Assembly (NCBI GenBank): GCA_029777945.1
Contig: JAKORG010000044.1
Span: forward strand, 1-44,064
Length of the DNA: 44,064 nucleotides
Origin: Deltaproteobacteria bacterium
GTDB taxonomy: Bacteria; Desulfobacterota; Syntrophorhabdia; Syntrophorhabdales; Syntrophorhabdaceae
Direction of reading: 5' to 3'
The position numbers and the translations under genes were made by a program. Below, in pieces: positions 9,076 to 17,344 of the stretch. The notes beneath the pieces are model-generated. The model did not search any database, was not told where the DNA came from, and saw nothing but the letters and a program-made list of their open reading frames with translations. The first letter of the stretch is position 1, and each line of letters begins with the position of its first letter.

Positions 9076-11499
9076 ATGGTCATTCAACTTAGACCTGATT
9101 CTTTATACAATCGTTGTGACCCCGATGAATTTTCCTTTAACACAACAGATGAGATAGAGGATTTTCAAGGCATCATAGGGCAAACACGGGCACTTAGGGC
9201 ACTTGATTTTGGATTGGGTATAAACAGTATGGGTTTTAATATCTTTGCATTAGGTGAAAGTGGAACAGGAAAGGTCTCCACTATACTGTCAATCTTAAAA
9301 GATAGGGCCTCAAAAGAAGAAACCCCTTCTGACTGGGTCTATGTCTATAATTTCAAAGATCCCGATAGCCCCATTGCCATTTCTTTAGAAGCTGGAAAAG
9401 GTGTTGTTTTACAGAAAGATATGGATGAGCTTATCAAATTCTTAAGAATAGAAATACCTAAGGCATTTGAATCAAAAGAATACGATACGCAGAGGAGTAA
9501 AATCTTAGAAGAATTCCAGCAAAAACAAAGTGAATATCTTTCAAGGCTCGATGAAGAGGTAAAAAAGGAAAACTTTACTGTAAGAAGAGGCCCTGCTGGA
9601 ATATTTATAGTACCTTTAAAAGAAAATGGTGAGCTTTTAACAAAAGAGGAATTCGATGCCCTGGATGAAAAAACGAAAAAAAGACTTGAGGAAACGGGAA
9701 GGAAATTTCAGGGGAGATTGAACGACATCATAAGGGTCATGAGGGAATCGGAAAGACTTGTTCAAGATATGCTCTTGCGGCTCGAACGCATGATTGCCCT
9801 TGAAATCATTGAACCTGCCGTAGAATCCATAAAAACAAAATATAAAAACAATACAAAGATTGCCTCTTATTTAAACGAAGTTAAAGATGAGATTTTAACC
9901 CATCTTGATGAATTTAAAACAGTAGAAGAGCAACCTTCGGCCATACCATTTATTAAGATGCCCAAACAGGAACCTTCTTTTTTGAAGTATAATGTAAATG
10001 TCATTGTTAATAATGGAGATACAAAGGGGGCACCTATAATTTTTGAAACAAACCCCACATATCCTAACCTTTTCGGCAGGGTAGAATACAAGGTCACATA
10101 CGGCATAGCAACAACAGATTTTACAATGATAAAGCCTGGCGCACTTCATAAGGCAAATGGTGGCTACTTGATAGTAGAAGCAATGGAATTATTTAAAAAT
10201 CCATTTTCCTATGATGCATTGAAAAGGGCATTAAAAAATAAAGAAATCAAGATAGAGGATGTCCTCGAACAATACAGGCTCTTTAGCACATCAACATTAA
10301 AACCTGAACCAATCCCCCTTAATGTTAAGGTTATAATAGTAAGCAATCCTTTTATATATTACATGCTCAGGGCATTTGATGAAGAGTCTAAAGAGCTTTT
10401 CAAGGTAAAGGCAGATTTTGACAACAAAATGGATAGAATTAAGGAAAATATAGAAAAATATGCAAGTTTTATATCTCTATGCCAGAAAAAAGAAGGGCTT
10501 TTACCGTTTGACAGGACAGCAGTGGCAAAAATCGTTGAATATGGCTCAAGGCTTGCAGACCATCAGAATAAACTTTCCTTGAAATTTAGTGAAATAGAAG
10601 ATTTGATAAGAGAATCCCATTATTGGGCATCTAAAGTTAAAAGTACTGTTGTTAAAGCAGAACATGTAGAAAAGGCTATTGATGAAAAAATTTACAGGGT
10701 TAATATGATTGAAAGCCATATAAAGGAGTTGATGTTAGAGGATACAATTATTGTAGATACAGAGGGCACTAAAGTAGGACAGGTAAACGGGCTGGCTGTA
10801 ATTGATATGGGTGATTACAGTTTTGGAAAGCCTTCAAGGATTACGGCAAAGACCTATACAGGCAGGGCAGGTGTTGTAAATATCGAACGAGAGACAAAAA
10901 TGAGCGGCAAGATTCACGAAAAGGCTATTATGATTATTTCGAGTTACTTGGGAAGCAAATATGCGGTTAAAAAACCTATAAGCCTTTCAGCATCCATTAC
11001 TTTTGAGCAGTTGTATGAGATGATAGAAGGCGATAGCGCTACATGTGCTGAACTCTATGCCCTTCTGAGCAGTATCTCTGGGGTGCCATTAAAACAGAGT
11101 ATTGCAGTGACAGGCTCAATGGACCAAAACGGCGAGGTTCAGCCCATAGGCGGTGTGAACGAGAAGATAGAAGGTTTTTTTGATTTATGTAAGTTAAGGG
11201 GCTTAAACGGTGATCACGGCGTTATTATTCCTAAAAGGAATATAAAACATCTTAATTTAAAAAAAGAGGTGATAGAGGCGGTTAGAGAAAGAAAATTTAC
11301 AATTTATGCCATAGACAAAATGGAAGAAGGGCTTGAAATATTAACAGAAATGAAAGCAGGGGAATTGGACGAACAAGGTCAATACCCTGAAGGAACGATA
11401 AATTATCTTGTTACAAAAAGACTGACAGAGATTGCAGAATCACTAGAAAAGAAAAAGGAAAAAGAAACGGAAAAAGAAGAAAACAACGAAAACAAATAA
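9076..11499 (+). CDS. Lon-family ATP-dependent protease (LonB/Lon-related type)
   Basis: An 807-residue protein with an N-terminal AAA-like region and a C-terminal Lon (S16) protease domain. Walker A is GESGTGK at residues 60-66 and the family signature GIIGQTRALRALDFGLGI precedes it. A long charged segment (about 120-290) is probably coiled coil. The protease dyad is Ser654 in EGDSATCAEL and Lys697 in GGVNEKIEGF, 43 residues apart as in Lon. It lacks the large N-terminal substrate domain of LonA, so it is the Lon-related AAA_32 group. The tail is very rich in Glu and Lys. GGAGG lies nine bases before the ATG, and the stop is 13 bases from the next gene. A role in protein quality control is likely. 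Confidence 0.92.
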   Translation: MVIQLRPDSLYNRCDPDEFSFNTTDEIEDFQGIIGQTRALRALDFGLGINSMGFNIFALGESGTGKVSTILSILKDRASKEETPSDWVYVYNFKDPDSPIAISLEAGKGVVLQKDMDELIKFLRIEIPKAFESKEYDTQRSKILEEFQQKQSEYLSRLDEEVKKENFTVRRGPAGIFIVPLKENGELLTKEEFDALDEKTKKRLEETGRKFQGRLNDIIRVMRESERLVQDMLLRLERMIALEIIEPAVESIKTKYKNNTKIASYLNEVKDEILTHLDEFKTVEEQPSAIPFIKMPKQEPSFLKYNVNVIVNNGDTKGAPIIFETNPTYPNLFGRVEYKVTYGIATTDFTMIKPGALHKANGGYLIVEAMELFKNPFSYDALKRALKNKEIKIEDVLEQYRLFSTSTLKPEPIPLNVKVIIVSNPFIYYMLRAFDEESKELFKVKADFDNKMDRIKENIEKYASFISLCQKKEGLLPFDRTAVAKIVEYGSRLADHQNKLSLKFSEIEDLIRESHYWASKVKSTVVKAEHVEKAIDEKIYRVNMIESHIKELMLEDTIIVDTEGTKVGQVNGLAVIDMGDYSFGKPSRITAKTYTGRAGVVNIERETKMSGKIHEKAIMIISSYLGSKYAVKKPISLSASITFEQLYEMIEGDSATCAELYALLSSISGVPLKQSIAVTGSMDQNGEVQPIGGVNEKIEGFFDLCKLRGLNGDHGVIIPKRNIKHLNLKKEVIEAVRERKFTIYAIDKMEEGLEILTEMKAGELDEQGQYPEGTINYLVTKRLTEIAESLEKKKEKETEKEENNENK

Positions 11500-11512
11500 A
11501 AGAGGTGTTTAA

Positions 11513-12205
11513 ATGAACAAGAAGGCAATCCAAAAGATAAGTTACGGCGTATATATAATAAGCTCAAAGTCTAATGGAAAATTAAACGGTCAGATTGCAA
11601 ATACTGTTTTCCAGATTACTTCAGAACCGCCAACAGTTGCAATAAGCATAAACAAGGAAAACCTGACCCACGATTATATTGTAAAAAGTAAAGTCTTCAG
11701 TGTATCAGTACTTTCAAAATCGGCTCCAATGAGCCTTATAGGGCAGTTTGGCTTTAAATCAGGCAGAGATGTGGATAAATTCCAGAATATAAATTATAAA
11801 ATATCGAATACAGGTGCACCAATTATCCTTGATAACACTGTCTCCTATCTTGATTGTGAGGTTATAAGTGCACAAGATGTGGGAACTCACACTGTTTTTA
11901 TCGGTAAAATCGTGGATTGTGATGTTTTAAGCAATGAAGAGCCCATGTCATATGCGTATTATCACGAAGTAAAAGGCGGTAAGTCACCTAAAACAGCACC
12001 TACCTATATACAACAAGAGGATAATACTAAAAATCAGGGCAAATCAGAAAAGTTTTTATGTAAAGTATGTGGATATGTCTATGACCCAGAAAAAGGGGAT
12101 CCTGATAATGGAATAAAACCTGGAACAGCCTTTGATGAATTGCCAGATACATGGGTGTGCCCGATTTGCGGAGCACCTAAGAGTGAATTCGAAAAAACCT
12201 CTTAA
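11513..12205 (+). CDS. flavin reductase-rubredoxin fusion (high molecular weight rubredoxin)
   Basis: A 230-residue fusion. Residues 1-165 form a flavin reductase-like FMN-binding domain ([21 protein letters not shown] and FVGK-type [10 protein letters not shown]). Residues 178-230 are a rubredoxin with the two iron-binding pairs [10 protein letters not shown] and [11 protein letters not shown]. Such proteins (Hrb in Moorella) pass electrons from NAD(P)H to flavodiiron proteins or other oxygen-reducing partners. It follows the Lon gene by 13 bases and lies about 1.8 kb before the PerR-superoxide reductase operon, which fits an oxygen-defence setting. No flavodiiron protein is seen in the window. 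Confidence 0.92.
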   Translation: MNKKAIQKISYGVYIISSKSNGKLNGQIANTVFQITSEPPTVAISINKENLTHDYIVKSKVFSVSVLSKSAPMSLIGQFGFKSGRDVDKFQNINYKISNTGAPIILDNTVSYLDCEVISAQDVGTHTVFIGKIVDCDVLSNEEPMSYAYYHEVKGGKSPKTAPTYIQQEDNTKNQGKSEKFLCKVCGYVYDPEKGDPDNGIKPGTAFDELPDTWVCPICGAPKSEFEKTS

Positions 12206-12261
12206 ATAAAGACATTGCTTCGGTTAAGACTCTATTAAAATTAAATCTCAAGGAGGATATA

Positions 12262-13140
12262 ATGTCTAATACCATAAAGGAAACAAGCTTAAAAGATTTA
12301 GGCCCATTAAAGAGAGGTAAGGTCAGGGATGTTTACGATTTAGGAGATAGGCTTCTAATTGTGGCAACAGATAGACTATCTGCCTTTGATGTTGTTTTGC
12401 CAACGCCCATTCCCGATAAAGGTAAGGTTTTAACAAAACTATCCATATACTGGTTTAAACACATGGAAGACATAATAGAAAACCACCTCATAGAAACGGA
12501 TGTAGAAAATTTTCCAGAGCCTTTAAAAAAATATACACCCATTTTAAAAGACAGAAGTATGCTTGTTAAAAAGACAAAGGTCATACCCGTTGAATGCGTT
12601 GTAAGGGGATATCTGGCAGGTTCAGGGTGGAAGGATTACATAACCACAGGTGCCATCTGTGGTATAAAACTTCCTCCAGGCCTTGTTGAATCAGAAAAAC
12701 TACCTTCGCCCATATTTACGCCAACCACAAAGGCAGAGGAAGGTCATGATATGGCTATCACAGAAGAACAACTTATAAATATTACAGGGGAAAAGCTTGC
12801 AAGACAGCTAAAGGACATAAGTCTTGCCATATACAGTAAGGCATGCACTATAGCAGAGGAAAAGGGCATAATAATTGCCGATACAAAATTCGAGTTTGGT
12901 ATGATTGATGGTAAAATCATACTAATCGATGAGATATTAACCCCTGATTCATCAAGGTTCTGGTCCATGAAAGATTATAAACCCGGCAAATCCCAGGACA
13001 GTTTTGACAAACAGATTGTCAGGGATTATCTAAATACCCTTGATTGGGATAAACAGTATCCAGGGCCTGAACTCCCTATAGAGATAGTGAATAAGACAGC
13101 CAATAGATATAAGGAGATTCTAAAAATATTAACAGAGTGA
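12262..13140 (+). CDS. purC: phosphoribosylaminoimidazole-succinocarboxamide synthase
   Basis: PurC (SAICAR synthetase) joins aspartate to CAIR with ATP in purine synthesis. The 292-residue protein is the longer, eukaryote/yeast-like PurC form with motifs GKVRDVYDLGDRLLIVATDRLSAFD at the start, VECVVRGYLAGSGW, TKAEEGHDMAIT, ADTKFEFG and LIDEILTPDSSRFW. AAGGAGG lies upstream of the ATG with normal spacing. It converges on the acyltransferase with only 11 bases between stops, leaving no room for a long terminator. No other purine gene is nearby. Confidence 0.97.
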   Translation: MSNTIKETSLKDLGPLKRGKVRDVYDLGDRLLIVATDRLSAFDVVLPTPIPDKGKVLTKLSIYWFKHMEDIIENHLIETDVENFPEPLKKYTPILKDRSMLVKKTKVIPVECVVRGYLAGSGWKDYITTGAICGIKLPPGLVESEKLPSPIFTPTTKAEEGHDMAITEEQLINITGEKLARQLKDISLAIYSKACTIAEEKGIIIADTKFEFGMIDGKIILIDEILTPDSSRFWSMKDYKPGKSQDSFDKQIVRDYLNTLDWDKQYPGPELPIEIVNKTANRYKEILKILTE

Positions 13141-13151
13141 AAAAATGTTAT

Positions 13152-13859
13152 TTAAGACCCTGTACCATAGATAAGTGCTTCCAGCTCTTTTTTTACCGAA
13201 TCCATTAAACTGTCTATTTCTGTCATAGGGCCTTTTGAATTATATATTGGCCTTCCAATATTGACCTCGATTGTGCCTTTTTTTATAGGCACATTATAGC
13301 CTTCAGGTTGTAAAGTCCTGGTCCCTTTAATGCCAACAGGGATTATAGGGACACCTGCCTTCAAAGCAAGGTCAAACCCGCCTTTTTTAAATGGTAGTAA
13401 CCTGTCTCCTTTACCCCATGTGCCTTCTGGAAAAATTACAATATTTATACCATTTTTCAAGTTTACCAGTGCTTTTTTCAATGATTTTATTGCCTTTACG
13501 GGATTTTTTCTATCCATTTCTATATGTCTTCCTGCCTTTAATGCCCAGCCCAAAAAAGGTATAGAAAAAAGCTCTTTTTTAGCTATCCATTTAAAGGGCA
13601 CATTTAAAGAGACATATATTGCAAATATATCAAGAACGCTCTGATGGTTACACATATAAACACATGGCCCTTCTATGATATTTTCAACACCCCTTGTTCG
13701 GATTTTAATATGGCAAATATAAAGATAAAATATTGCCCATATTCTACCGAGCCTGTTTATAATTTTTCCTTTTTTATCAAGGGGGGATATTAAAACCGCA
13801 ATAAGAGACAGAACGATTGTCGAAATTATAAGGTTCAATAAGGCCGATACCCTTCTCAT
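13152..13859 (-). CDS. plsC: 1-acyl-sn-glycerol-3-phosphate acyltransferase (PlsC family)
   Basis: A 235-residue membrane-associated acyltransferase that acylates lysophosphatidic acid to phosphatidic acid in phospholipid synthesis. The N-terminal 30 residues form a membrane segment. The HX4D catalytic motif is NHQSVLD (His72, Asp77), followed by FPEGTWGKGDRLLPFKKGG (phosphate-binding block) and VPIIPVGIKGT. Length and motif order match PlsC. It is divergent from the Fur-family regulator across 112 bases and converges with purC. Confidence 0.92.
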   Translation of the reverse strand: MRRVSALLNLIISTIVLSLIAVLISPLDKKGKIINRLGRIWAIFYLYICHIKIRTRGVENIIEGPCVYMCNHQSVLDIFAIYVSLNVPFKWIAKKELFSIPFLGWALKAGRHIEMDRKNPVKAIKSLKKALVNLKNGINIVIFPEGTWGKGDRLLPFKKGGFDLALKAGVPIIPVGIKGTRTLQPEGYNVPIKKGTIEVNIGRPIYNSKGPMTEIDSLMDSVKKELEALIYGTGS

Positions 13860-13921
13860 TAAACAAAGTTTACCATAAAATCAACATTTGGAAATAATAA
13901 ATATTTTGGATTAAATTTCTC

Positions 13922-13950
13922 TTGACATAATTCAATAATTGTAATAATTT
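13922..13950 (+). promoter_or_regulatory. perR promoter with an embedded Fur/PerR box
   Basis: TTGACA at 13922-13927 and TAATTT at 13945-13950 are spaced by 17 bases. Exactly between them, 13930-13944 reads ATTCAAT-A-ATTGTAA, a 7-1-7 dyad that matches 10 of 14 arm positions of the PerR box TTATAATnATTATAA. Binding there would block RNA polymerase, so the regulator gene at 13972 and its superoxide reductase partner are probably autorepressed and derepressed by peroxide or iron loss. Confidence 0.72.
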
Positions 13951-13971
13951 TAAAACTGAAATAATCGAATT

Positions 13972-14388
13972 ATGGAAACTATTTTAGAAAAACTTCAAGC
14001 CAATAACATTCAACCATCCTTTCAAAGGATAAAGTTATTAGAGTTGCTTGATAAAAAAAGAGAACACATGAATGTAAACGAAATATACGATGAACTTATA
14101 AAAGAAATCCCCACAATTTCTAAAACAACAATATACAATAACCTTAAGGCTTTTGTTGAAAAAGGCATAGTTCAATGTTTGACCATCACGCCCTATGAGA
14201 TGAGATACGATATTGATACAACCCCTCACTATCATCTACTGTGTAAAAAATGTAACAAGGTTTTTGATGTGAATGCGAAGTGTAAAAATACTGAAGCACT
14301 GAATACTGAAGGTCATGTTATAGAAGAGATTCACGGATATTTTAAAGGCATTTGCAAATGGTGTCTCTCAAAGGAGAGACAAATATAA
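13972..14388 (+). CDS. perR: Fur family transcriptional regulator, PerR type
   Basis: A 138-residue Fur-family repressor: N-terminal winged helix ([12 protein letters not shown], then [18 protein letters not shown] as recognition helix) and a C-terminal dimerisation/metal domain with [14 protein letters not shown] and GICKWC, the structural zinc pairs. Peroxide-type sensing is inferred from the neighbour gene (superoxide reductase, 19 bases downstream) and from the PerR-like box in its own promoter; it is not proven by residues alone. A Fur- or Zur-type metal role is the alternative. Confidence 0.85.
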   Translation: METILEKLQANNIQPSFQRIKLLELLDKKREHMNVNEIYDELIKEIPTISKTTIYNNLKAFVEKGIVQCLTITPYEMRYDIDTTPHYHLLCKKCNKVFDVNAKCKNTEALNTEGHVIEEIHGYFKGICKWCLSKERQI

Positions 14389-14407
14389 CAGAATAAGGAG
14401 GTTAATT

Positions 14408-14782
14408 ATGGCAGAAAGATTGGAAGTTTATAAATGTGATGTATGCGGAAATATAGTAGAAGTGCTCGTTGGTGGAAAGGGTCAGCTTGTCTGCTGCAAT
14501 AAGCCTATGATACTCGTTAAGGAAAACACAGTAGATGCATCACTGGAAAAACATGTCCCTGTTATTGAAAAAGGTGAAAATGGCATTACAGTAAAGGTTG
14601 GAAGTGTTCCTCACCCAATGGAAGAAAAGCACTATATACAATGGATTGAACTTATTATTGATGGCAGAATATATCGTCAGTTTCTCACCCCAGGCGTTGC
14701 ACCGGAGGCATTTTTTCCAATAAAGGGTGAAAACGTAACTGCCCGTGAATACTGCAATCTCCATGGATTATGGAAGGCCTGA
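14408..14782 (+). CDS. dfx: desulfoferrodoxin (superoxide reductase, 2Fe type)
   Basis: A 124-residue desulfoferrodoxin that reduces superoxide to peroxide in anaerobes. The N-terminal rubredoxin-like center I has C10, C13, C29 and C30. The catalytic center II ligands fall at the canonical places: His49 (with Glu47-Lys48), His69, His75, Cys116 and His119. AAGGAGG precedes the ATG. It is co-transcribed with perR, and a strong terminator follows 30 bases after the stop, so the operon is two genes. Confidence 0.97.
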   Translation: MAERLEVYKCDVCGNIVEVLVGGKGQLVCCNKPMILVKENTVDASLEKHVPVIEKGENGITVKVGSVPHPMEEKHYIQWIELIIDGRIYRQFLTPGVAPEAFFPIKGENVTAREYCNLHGLWKA

Positions 14783-14812
14783 TATAACATTTAAAAACAC
14801 ATTTACCCTGCC

Positions 14813-14842
14813 AGAGGCCAGTTAATCTGGCCTCTATTTATT
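14813..14842 (+). terminator. rho-independent terminator after dfx
   Basis: AGAGGCCAG (14813-14821) pairs perfectly with CTGGCCTCT (14827-14835) across a five-base loop, followed by ATTTATT. It closes the perR-dfx operon. Confidence 0.85.
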
Positions 14843-15074
14843 AAAAAACATTTTTTAATCTCTAAAAAAAATGCCCTGCATACCGAAGATACACAGGGCA
14901 AAGAGGGGAATAATTATTTATACGCAAATTTATATTTTAATTAATCTCAGGTAAATGATTTAGGTCACATATTTAGTTTTTTTCTTATTTAAAAAAACAA
15001 TCCAAAACCAACCCCTGAAAAAATAATTAGCTTTTAATTATATGGATAGATGTAGTATGATATATTATCAAATA
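14843..15074. other. non-coding stretch with a solitary hairpin
   Basis: No convincing gene lies between the dfx terminator and the RRM leader. TGCCCTG (14872-14878) pairs with CAGGGCA (14894-14900); in the minus direction the stem is followed by seven T, as in a terminator, yet no minus-strand gene ends here. A weak -10-like TATGAT (15056-15061) may start the RRM transcript. Confidence 0.4.
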
Positions 15075-15169
15075 GACGACTGAGCGTCGCCGTGTTTCTC
15101 CACGGGGTAGATAGAGGATGCCTCTGCTATCTCCAAAAGAAGCATGAAAAAATTAAGGAGGAGATAGTA
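15075..15169 (+). promoter_or_regulatory. structured 5' leader of the RRM gene, possible RNA switch
   Basis: Three short helices can form: GACG/CGTC (15075-15088), CCGTG/CACGG (15090-15105) and GATAG-AGG/CCT-CTATC (15110-15131). CTATCTCC (15127-15134) is also perfectly complementary to GGAGATAG (15160-15167), which overlaps the ribosome binding site; the pairing extends by a G-U and a T-A pair to the A of the start codon. The two pairings of CTATC exclude each other. This suggests on/off control by temperature, protein binding or a ligand; it is an inference from base pairing. Confidence 0.55.
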
Positions 15170-15444
15170 TGCAGGGTAGTAGATTATTTGTAGGAAATTT
15201 TAATTATTCCGTTGGGAAAGAACAGTTAAAAGAGCTCTTTTCACCTTTCGGTGAAGTATTGGACGTCAAAATCATTGAGAATAAGGGATTCGGTTTTGTA
15301 GAGATGTCAACGCAGGTGGAGGCTGAAAAGGCAAAAAAGGAACTGAACAACACATACTTTTTTGGTCGGAATATCAGTGTTGATGAGGCAAGGTCAGCAA
15401 AAAGCCAGCACAGAGGTGGAAAGAGGCCACAGAGAAGATACTAA
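15169..15444 (+). CDS. RRM-type RNA-binding protein
   Basis: A 91-residue single RNA recognition motif protein like the cold-inducible RNA-binding proteins of cyanobacteria and deltaproteobacteria. RNP2 is RLFVGNFNY near the N-terminus and RNP1 is KGFGFVEM at about 39-46; the basic tail (RGGKRPQRRY) gives extra RNA contact. GGAGG lies just before the ATG. The gene is monocistronic between its structured leader and a downstream hairpin. Autoregulation through the leader is plausible. Precise RNA targets are unknown. Confidence 0.95.
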   Translation: MQGSRLFVGNFNYSVGKEQLKELFSPFGEVLDVKIIENKGFGFVEMSTQVEAEKAKKELNNTYFFGRNISVDEARSAKSQHRGGKRPQRRY

Positions 15445-15471
15445 TTAGAACTTAAAACACAAACCAATAAA

Positions 15472-15505
15472 GAGATGCAGGCTTTAACCTAAATGCCTGC
15501 ATCTC
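15472..15505 (+). terminator. hairpin after the RRM gene
   Basis: GAGATGCAGGC (15472-15482) pairs with GCCTGCATCTC (15495-15505), 11 base pairs with a 12-base loop. No T-run follows, so it may be a 3' stabilising stem or a weak terminator. Confidence 0.6.
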
Positions 15506-15554
15506 CATCCATGATTGGTATTCAAAGTTTCGCACAAGGCTCTTATTTTATATA

Positions 15555-15615
15555 TTGACAAATTAAAAAATAGTTATTAATATTAGTATAAACTCATATG
15601 AGGTGATGCTAATAT
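15555..15615 (+). promoter_or_regulatory. promoter and large dyad operator of the ArsR-type gene
   Basis: TTGACA (15555-15560) and TAATAT (15578-15583) have ideal 17-base spacing. A symmetric dyad follows: ATATTAG (15580-15586), six bases, CTCATATGAG (15593-15602), six bases, CTAATAT (15609-15615), all centred on one point and reaching into the start codon. This is the form of an autorepressor site; it could also fold as an mRNA hairpin over the start. Confidence 0.7.
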
Positions 15616-15991
15616 GATAGATGAAAAAGCGATAAAGATCTTGTCCAGACTATTCAAACTCATAAACGACCCCAATCGCTTAAAAATTATATTTACCATA
15701 GGTAAGGAAAAAAAGACCGTTTCAGAAATTATTCAAAAGACAGGTCTTTCACAGACCCTTGTTTCATTCCATCTAAAACCACTCAGGGAAAGTGGCATAC
15801 TTTCAACGGAGAGAAAGGGTGCGTTTATATATTATAACGTTACAGAACCCGGTTTGATAGATCTCCTTGCATCCTTGGGGGGCGTAAAATTGAAAGAGGG
15901 TATAAAAGGTGAGGAACAGAAATTCATCTGCCCACCTATGGCCTTCATGCGCCAGTGGATGGGAGAAAAAAATAAAGATAGGGAGGTGTAG
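15614..15991 (+). CDS. ArsR-type winged-helix regulator
   Basis: A 125-residue helix-turn-helix protein of the ArsR/SmtB group (FKLINDPNRLKIIFTIG; TVSEIIQKTGLSQTLVSFHLKPLRESGIL; wing GAFIYYNVT). It lacks the classical ELCVCD metal box; its C-terminus is CPPMAFMRQWMGE, rich in Met and with one Cys, and may bind a soft metal or another signal. It is probably autoregulated through the dyad that overlaps its start codon. The next gene begins three bases after its stop, so both proteins are made together. Confidence 0.85.
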   Translation: MIDEKAIKILSRLFKLINDPNRLKIIFTIGKEKKTVSEIIQKTGLSQTLVSFHLKPLRESGILSTERKGAFIYYNVTEPGLIDLLASLGGVKLKEGIKGEEQKFICPPMAFMRQWMGEKNKDREV

Positions 15992-15994
15992 TTT

Positions 15995-16366
15995 ATGAGG
16001 ACCGAAGAATCAAAAATAGGTATGGGTATGATGTCTGAAATGATGAAGAATATGATGCAAAATATGATGAAAGACAGTGGCAGTATGCCTGAGATGTGCA
16101 TGAAGATGATGGAACAGATGATGGGTTCAATGGCTGAATCCGCTAAGAATGCCTCCTACGCAACACCTGAGATGAGAGGTCTATTCGAGGAGTGGCTTAA
16201 GAATCTCGAGGCAGAGGTTATAGAGTTTGTGAAAGAAAAGGGCAAAGCCACACCAAATGACATTTCAGAAAAACTCAAGATCTCAAAAGACAGCATCATA
16301 TTCTTAATAGCAAAACTCGCAAAGGAGGGAAAACTCACAATAGGAGAAATAAAGATTGCTCAATAA
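15995..16366 (+). CDS. Met-rich winged-helix protein, unknown function
   Basis: A 123-residue protein with two parts. Residues 8-46 are extremely methionine-rich (MGMMSEMMKNMMQNMMKD, then MPEMCMKMMEQMMGSM), close to the Met clusters that bind Cu(I) or Ag(I), though Met-rich amphipathic helices can also contact hydrophobic partners. Residues 65-123 read like a small winged helix (KGKATPNDISEKLKISKDSIIFLIAKLAKEGKLTIG). It is coupled to the ArsR-type gene and followed 37 bases later by xdhC. I do not recognise a named family; a metal- or protein-sensing cofactor of the upstream regulator is a guess. Confidence 0.7.
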   Translation: MRTEESKIGMGMMSEMMKNMMQNMMKDSGSMPEMCMKMMEQMMGSMAESAKNASYATPEMRGLFEEWLKNLEAEVIEFVKEKGKATPNDISEKLKISKDSIIFLIAKLAKEGKLTIGEIKIAQ

Positions 16367-16403
16367 AAAAGGATAATCTTTTTAAAAATTATATGGAGTT
16401 GCA

Positions 16404-17192
16404 ATGGAAGACATATTTGAAAAAATTATAGAGATGAAAAAGAAAGGAACCCCCTCTGCCCTTGCCATAGTTATAAGGACAGAAGGGTCAGTGCCAAGAA
16501 AACCTGGGGCAAAGATGGTGGTCACAAGAGATGGAAATATCTTTGGGACATTAGGAGGTGGAGACCTTGAAAACAGGATTATAAAGGAGGCAATTAAAGC
16601 TATTGAAGAGGGTAAACCAAAGACTGCCTCCTTTACCCTTGATATGGAAAAGGGTGGGCTTGACATGATGTGCGGTGGCACTGTGGAGGTCTTTATTGAA
16701 CCTCTCCTCCCTCCAGAAAAGCTCATCATCTTCGGGGCAGGACATATTACAAGGAGCCTTGCGCCTATGATGAAAAAGATAGGATTTCACGTAATTATTG
16801 TAGATGACACTCCTCAGTTTCTTCAAAAGGAATACTTTCCTGACATTGAAGATATTTTTTTAGAGGATATGCCTGCCTTTGCAGAAAGACTTTCATCTGA
16901 GCAAAACATTTATGTGGTTGTCCTTTCACGGGGCTTTTCAAGGGACAAGGCAATCCTCGGTAAACTCCTTAAAAAAGATTTTAGATACATTGGTATGATA
17001 GGCAGTAAAAGAAAAATGGAAAATGTGATAAGGGGACTTAAGGAAGAAGGGATACCGGATGAGGCATTCTTAAAACTCAAAAGCCCTGTGGGATTGGATA
17101 TAGGCGCCGAGACACCTGAAGAAATAGCCATCAGCATAGCAGGGGAGATTATAGCTGTGAAAAAAGGGAAACTTGTGTTTTGTAATCAATAA
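16404..17192 (+). CDS. XdhC family protein (molybdoenzyme maturation)
   Basis: A 262-residue XdhC/CoxF-type protein, the family that binds molybdenum cofactor and helps insert its sulfurated form into xanthine dehydrogenase-like enzymes. Marks are the N-terminal XdhC domain (GTPSALAIVIRTEGSVPRKPGAKM, GTLGGGDLENRI, MCGGTVEVFIEP) and the C-terminal Rossmann part (LIIFGAGHI, VIIVDDTPQF, YIGMIGSKRK, DIGAETPEEIAISIAGEI). No molybdenum hydroxylase subunit is in the window, so its client is elsewhere; moaC, MOSC and mogA are about 13 kb away. Confidence 0.9.
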   Translation: MEDIFEKIIEMKKKGTPSALAIVIRTEGSVPRKPGAKMVVTRDGNIFGTLGGGDLENRIIKEAIKAIEEGKPKTASFTLDMEKGGLDMMCGGTVEVFIEPLLPPEKLIIFGAGHITRSLAPMMKKIGFHVIIVDDTPQFLQKEYFPDIEDIFLEDMPAFAERLSSEQNIYVVVLSRGFSRDKAILGKLLKKDFRYIGMIGSKRKMENVIRGLKEEGIPDEAFLKLKSPVGLDIGAETPEEIAISIAGEIIAVKKGKLVFCNQ

Positions 17193-17209
17193 AAAGGAAA
17201 GGGTGTATC

Positions 17210-17333
17210 ATGGAAGAGAAACCAAAAAGTGTATATAGCTGAAGCCATCCTTACCACACGTTTTGCCCATGCATCCACAACATTTGCCACTGCCATCGAA
17301 GGGATGGAGTATCTTGTGGAAAAAGCAAAGTAG
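17210..17333 (+). pseudogene. frameshifted 40-codon ORF, unknown
   Basis: An ATG at 17210 has a good GGAAAGGG site, but the frame stops after ten codons. Skipping one A in the run of five As (17224-17228) joins it to an open frame that ends at 17333 and reads MEEKPKVYIAEAILTTRFAH at its start, with a closing EGMEYLVEKAK. The next gene starts 11 bases later. It may be a recently broken small gene, a +1 programmed frameshift, or a base-calling error in the A run. I do not recognise the product. Confidence 0.5.
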
Positions 17334-17344
17334 AGGAAGAACAT

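Noticed and set aside
14872-14900. Terminator-like hairpin on the minus strand
   Set aside because: No minus-strand gene ends there, so it is listed only as a hairpin in the non-coding stretch.
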